Shown: in pieces, positions 5,928 to 6,176 of the stretch
Layout: every line of letters starts with the position of its first letter
Position numbering within the stretch: the first letter of the stretch is position 1
Source of the DNA: an uncultured Oscillospiraceae bacterium
GTDB taxonomy: Bacteria; Bacillota; Clostridia; Oscillospirales; Oscillospiraceae
Reading direction: 5' to 3'
Length of the DNA: 6,176 nucleotides
Assembly: GCA_944385595.1 (NCBI GenBank)
Contig: CALWXY010000140.1
Coordinates: 1-6,176, forward strand
The notes under the pieces: generated by a model
Seen by the model: the letters and a program-made list of their open reading frames with translations, nothing else
Database searches by the model: none
What the model was told of the DNA's origin: nothing
Translations under genes and position numbers: made by a program

Positions 5928-6176
5928 TTAAAAGAACTTCGCCGTCTGGCCGTGGCGGCTGAGGCTTATCTCTATCTGCGGGAAGGCCGATTTCAGCATG
6001 GCCGCCAGCACCGGCGTCACCACGTTCTCGGTGCAGAAGTGGTCGGCATCGATGATGTTCAGCCCAAGCTCGCGGGCGTCGAGGAACTGGTCGTACTTCA
6101 CGTCGGCGGTGACCAGCGTGTCGCAGCCGGGGCGGCGCGCGTCGCCAATCATGCTGCCGCCGGAGCCGCCGCAAAC
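5928..6176 (-). CDS. NIF3 / YqfO family dinuclear metal protein, C-terminal part
   Basis: Only the last 82 residues are in the window; the frame stays open to the right edge, so the N-terminal part lies outside. The visible piece shows the C-terminal half of the NIF3 fold: VCGGSGGSMIGDA (1-13), CDTLVTADVKYDQFLDA (18-34) and IIDADHFCTENVV (41-53). H46 and E50 in the last motif correspond to the C-terminal histidine and glutamate that help hold the two metal ions in family structures such as E. coli YbgI. The family forms ring-shaped hexamers. It is often labelled 'GTP cyclohydrolase 1 type 2', but its physiological role is unsettled, so I assign none. The family usually has Gly before the metal histidine (GH), here Asp (DADH). 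In many Firmicutes the gene follows a tRNA methyltransferase gene (trmK), which could lie just to the right. Confidence 0.9.
   Translation of the reverse strand, partial: VCGGSGGSMIGDARRPGCDTLVTADVKYDQFLDARELGLNIIDADHFCTENVVTPVLAAMLKSAFPQIEISLSRHGQTAKFF

Noticed and set aside
4613..5962. A very long open frame on the + strand opposite spoIVA
   Set aside because: Its product is dominated by Arg, His, Leu and Ala without any recognisable domain. It is the mirror of a GC-rich, codon-biased gene whose own frame matches SpoIVA end to end, and it runs through the terminator at 5891-5921.

Overview
This window carries five protein genes with a high-GC, clostridial look. The strongest taxonomic clue is a full-length spoIVA, a spore-coat ATPase gene restricted to endospore formers. 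The GC-rich third codon positions, frequent ATA and TAT codons, AGGAGG-type ribosome binding sites, GTG starts and a 'eukaryote-like' adenylosuccinate lyase all fit an anaerobic, spore-forming member of the Clostridia. An Oscillospiraceae-like gut lineage is my guess, and it is an inference. I see no mobile element, CRISPR array, rRNA or tRNA.

Layout: gudD (D-glucarate dehydratase) lies alone on the + strand at 127-1476. It has its own promoter and operator-like palindromes at 1-126. A bidirectional hairpin terminator at 1480-1507 separates it from the minus-strand genes. Read right to left on the minus strand, these are the C-terminal end of a NIF3-family metal protein (5928-6176, cut by the window edge) with its terminator (5891-5921), then spoIVA (4337-5812). 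After a 181-bp intergenic region with a near-consensus vegetative promoter comes a two-gene operon: an aspartate aminotransferase-like gene (2956-4155) and purB (1523-2959), which overlap by four bases.

Function: gudD would start catabolism of glucarate, a hexose diacid; its partner genes are not in view. The aminotransferase-purB operon is a plausible functional pair. The first enzyme makes aspartate, the nitrogen donor for SAICAR and adenylosuccinate; PurB removes fumarate from both. spoIVA acts in the mother cell during sporulation. The NIF3-like protein is a conserved housekeeping protein of unsettled function.

The region is mostly ordinary core genome. The points worth a second look are the palindromes over the two vegetative promoters, an alanine in the sensor-threonine pair of SpoIVA, and two translation starts (gudD, spoIVA) that a longest-ORF rule would place wrongly. 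I found no convincing undescribed system.
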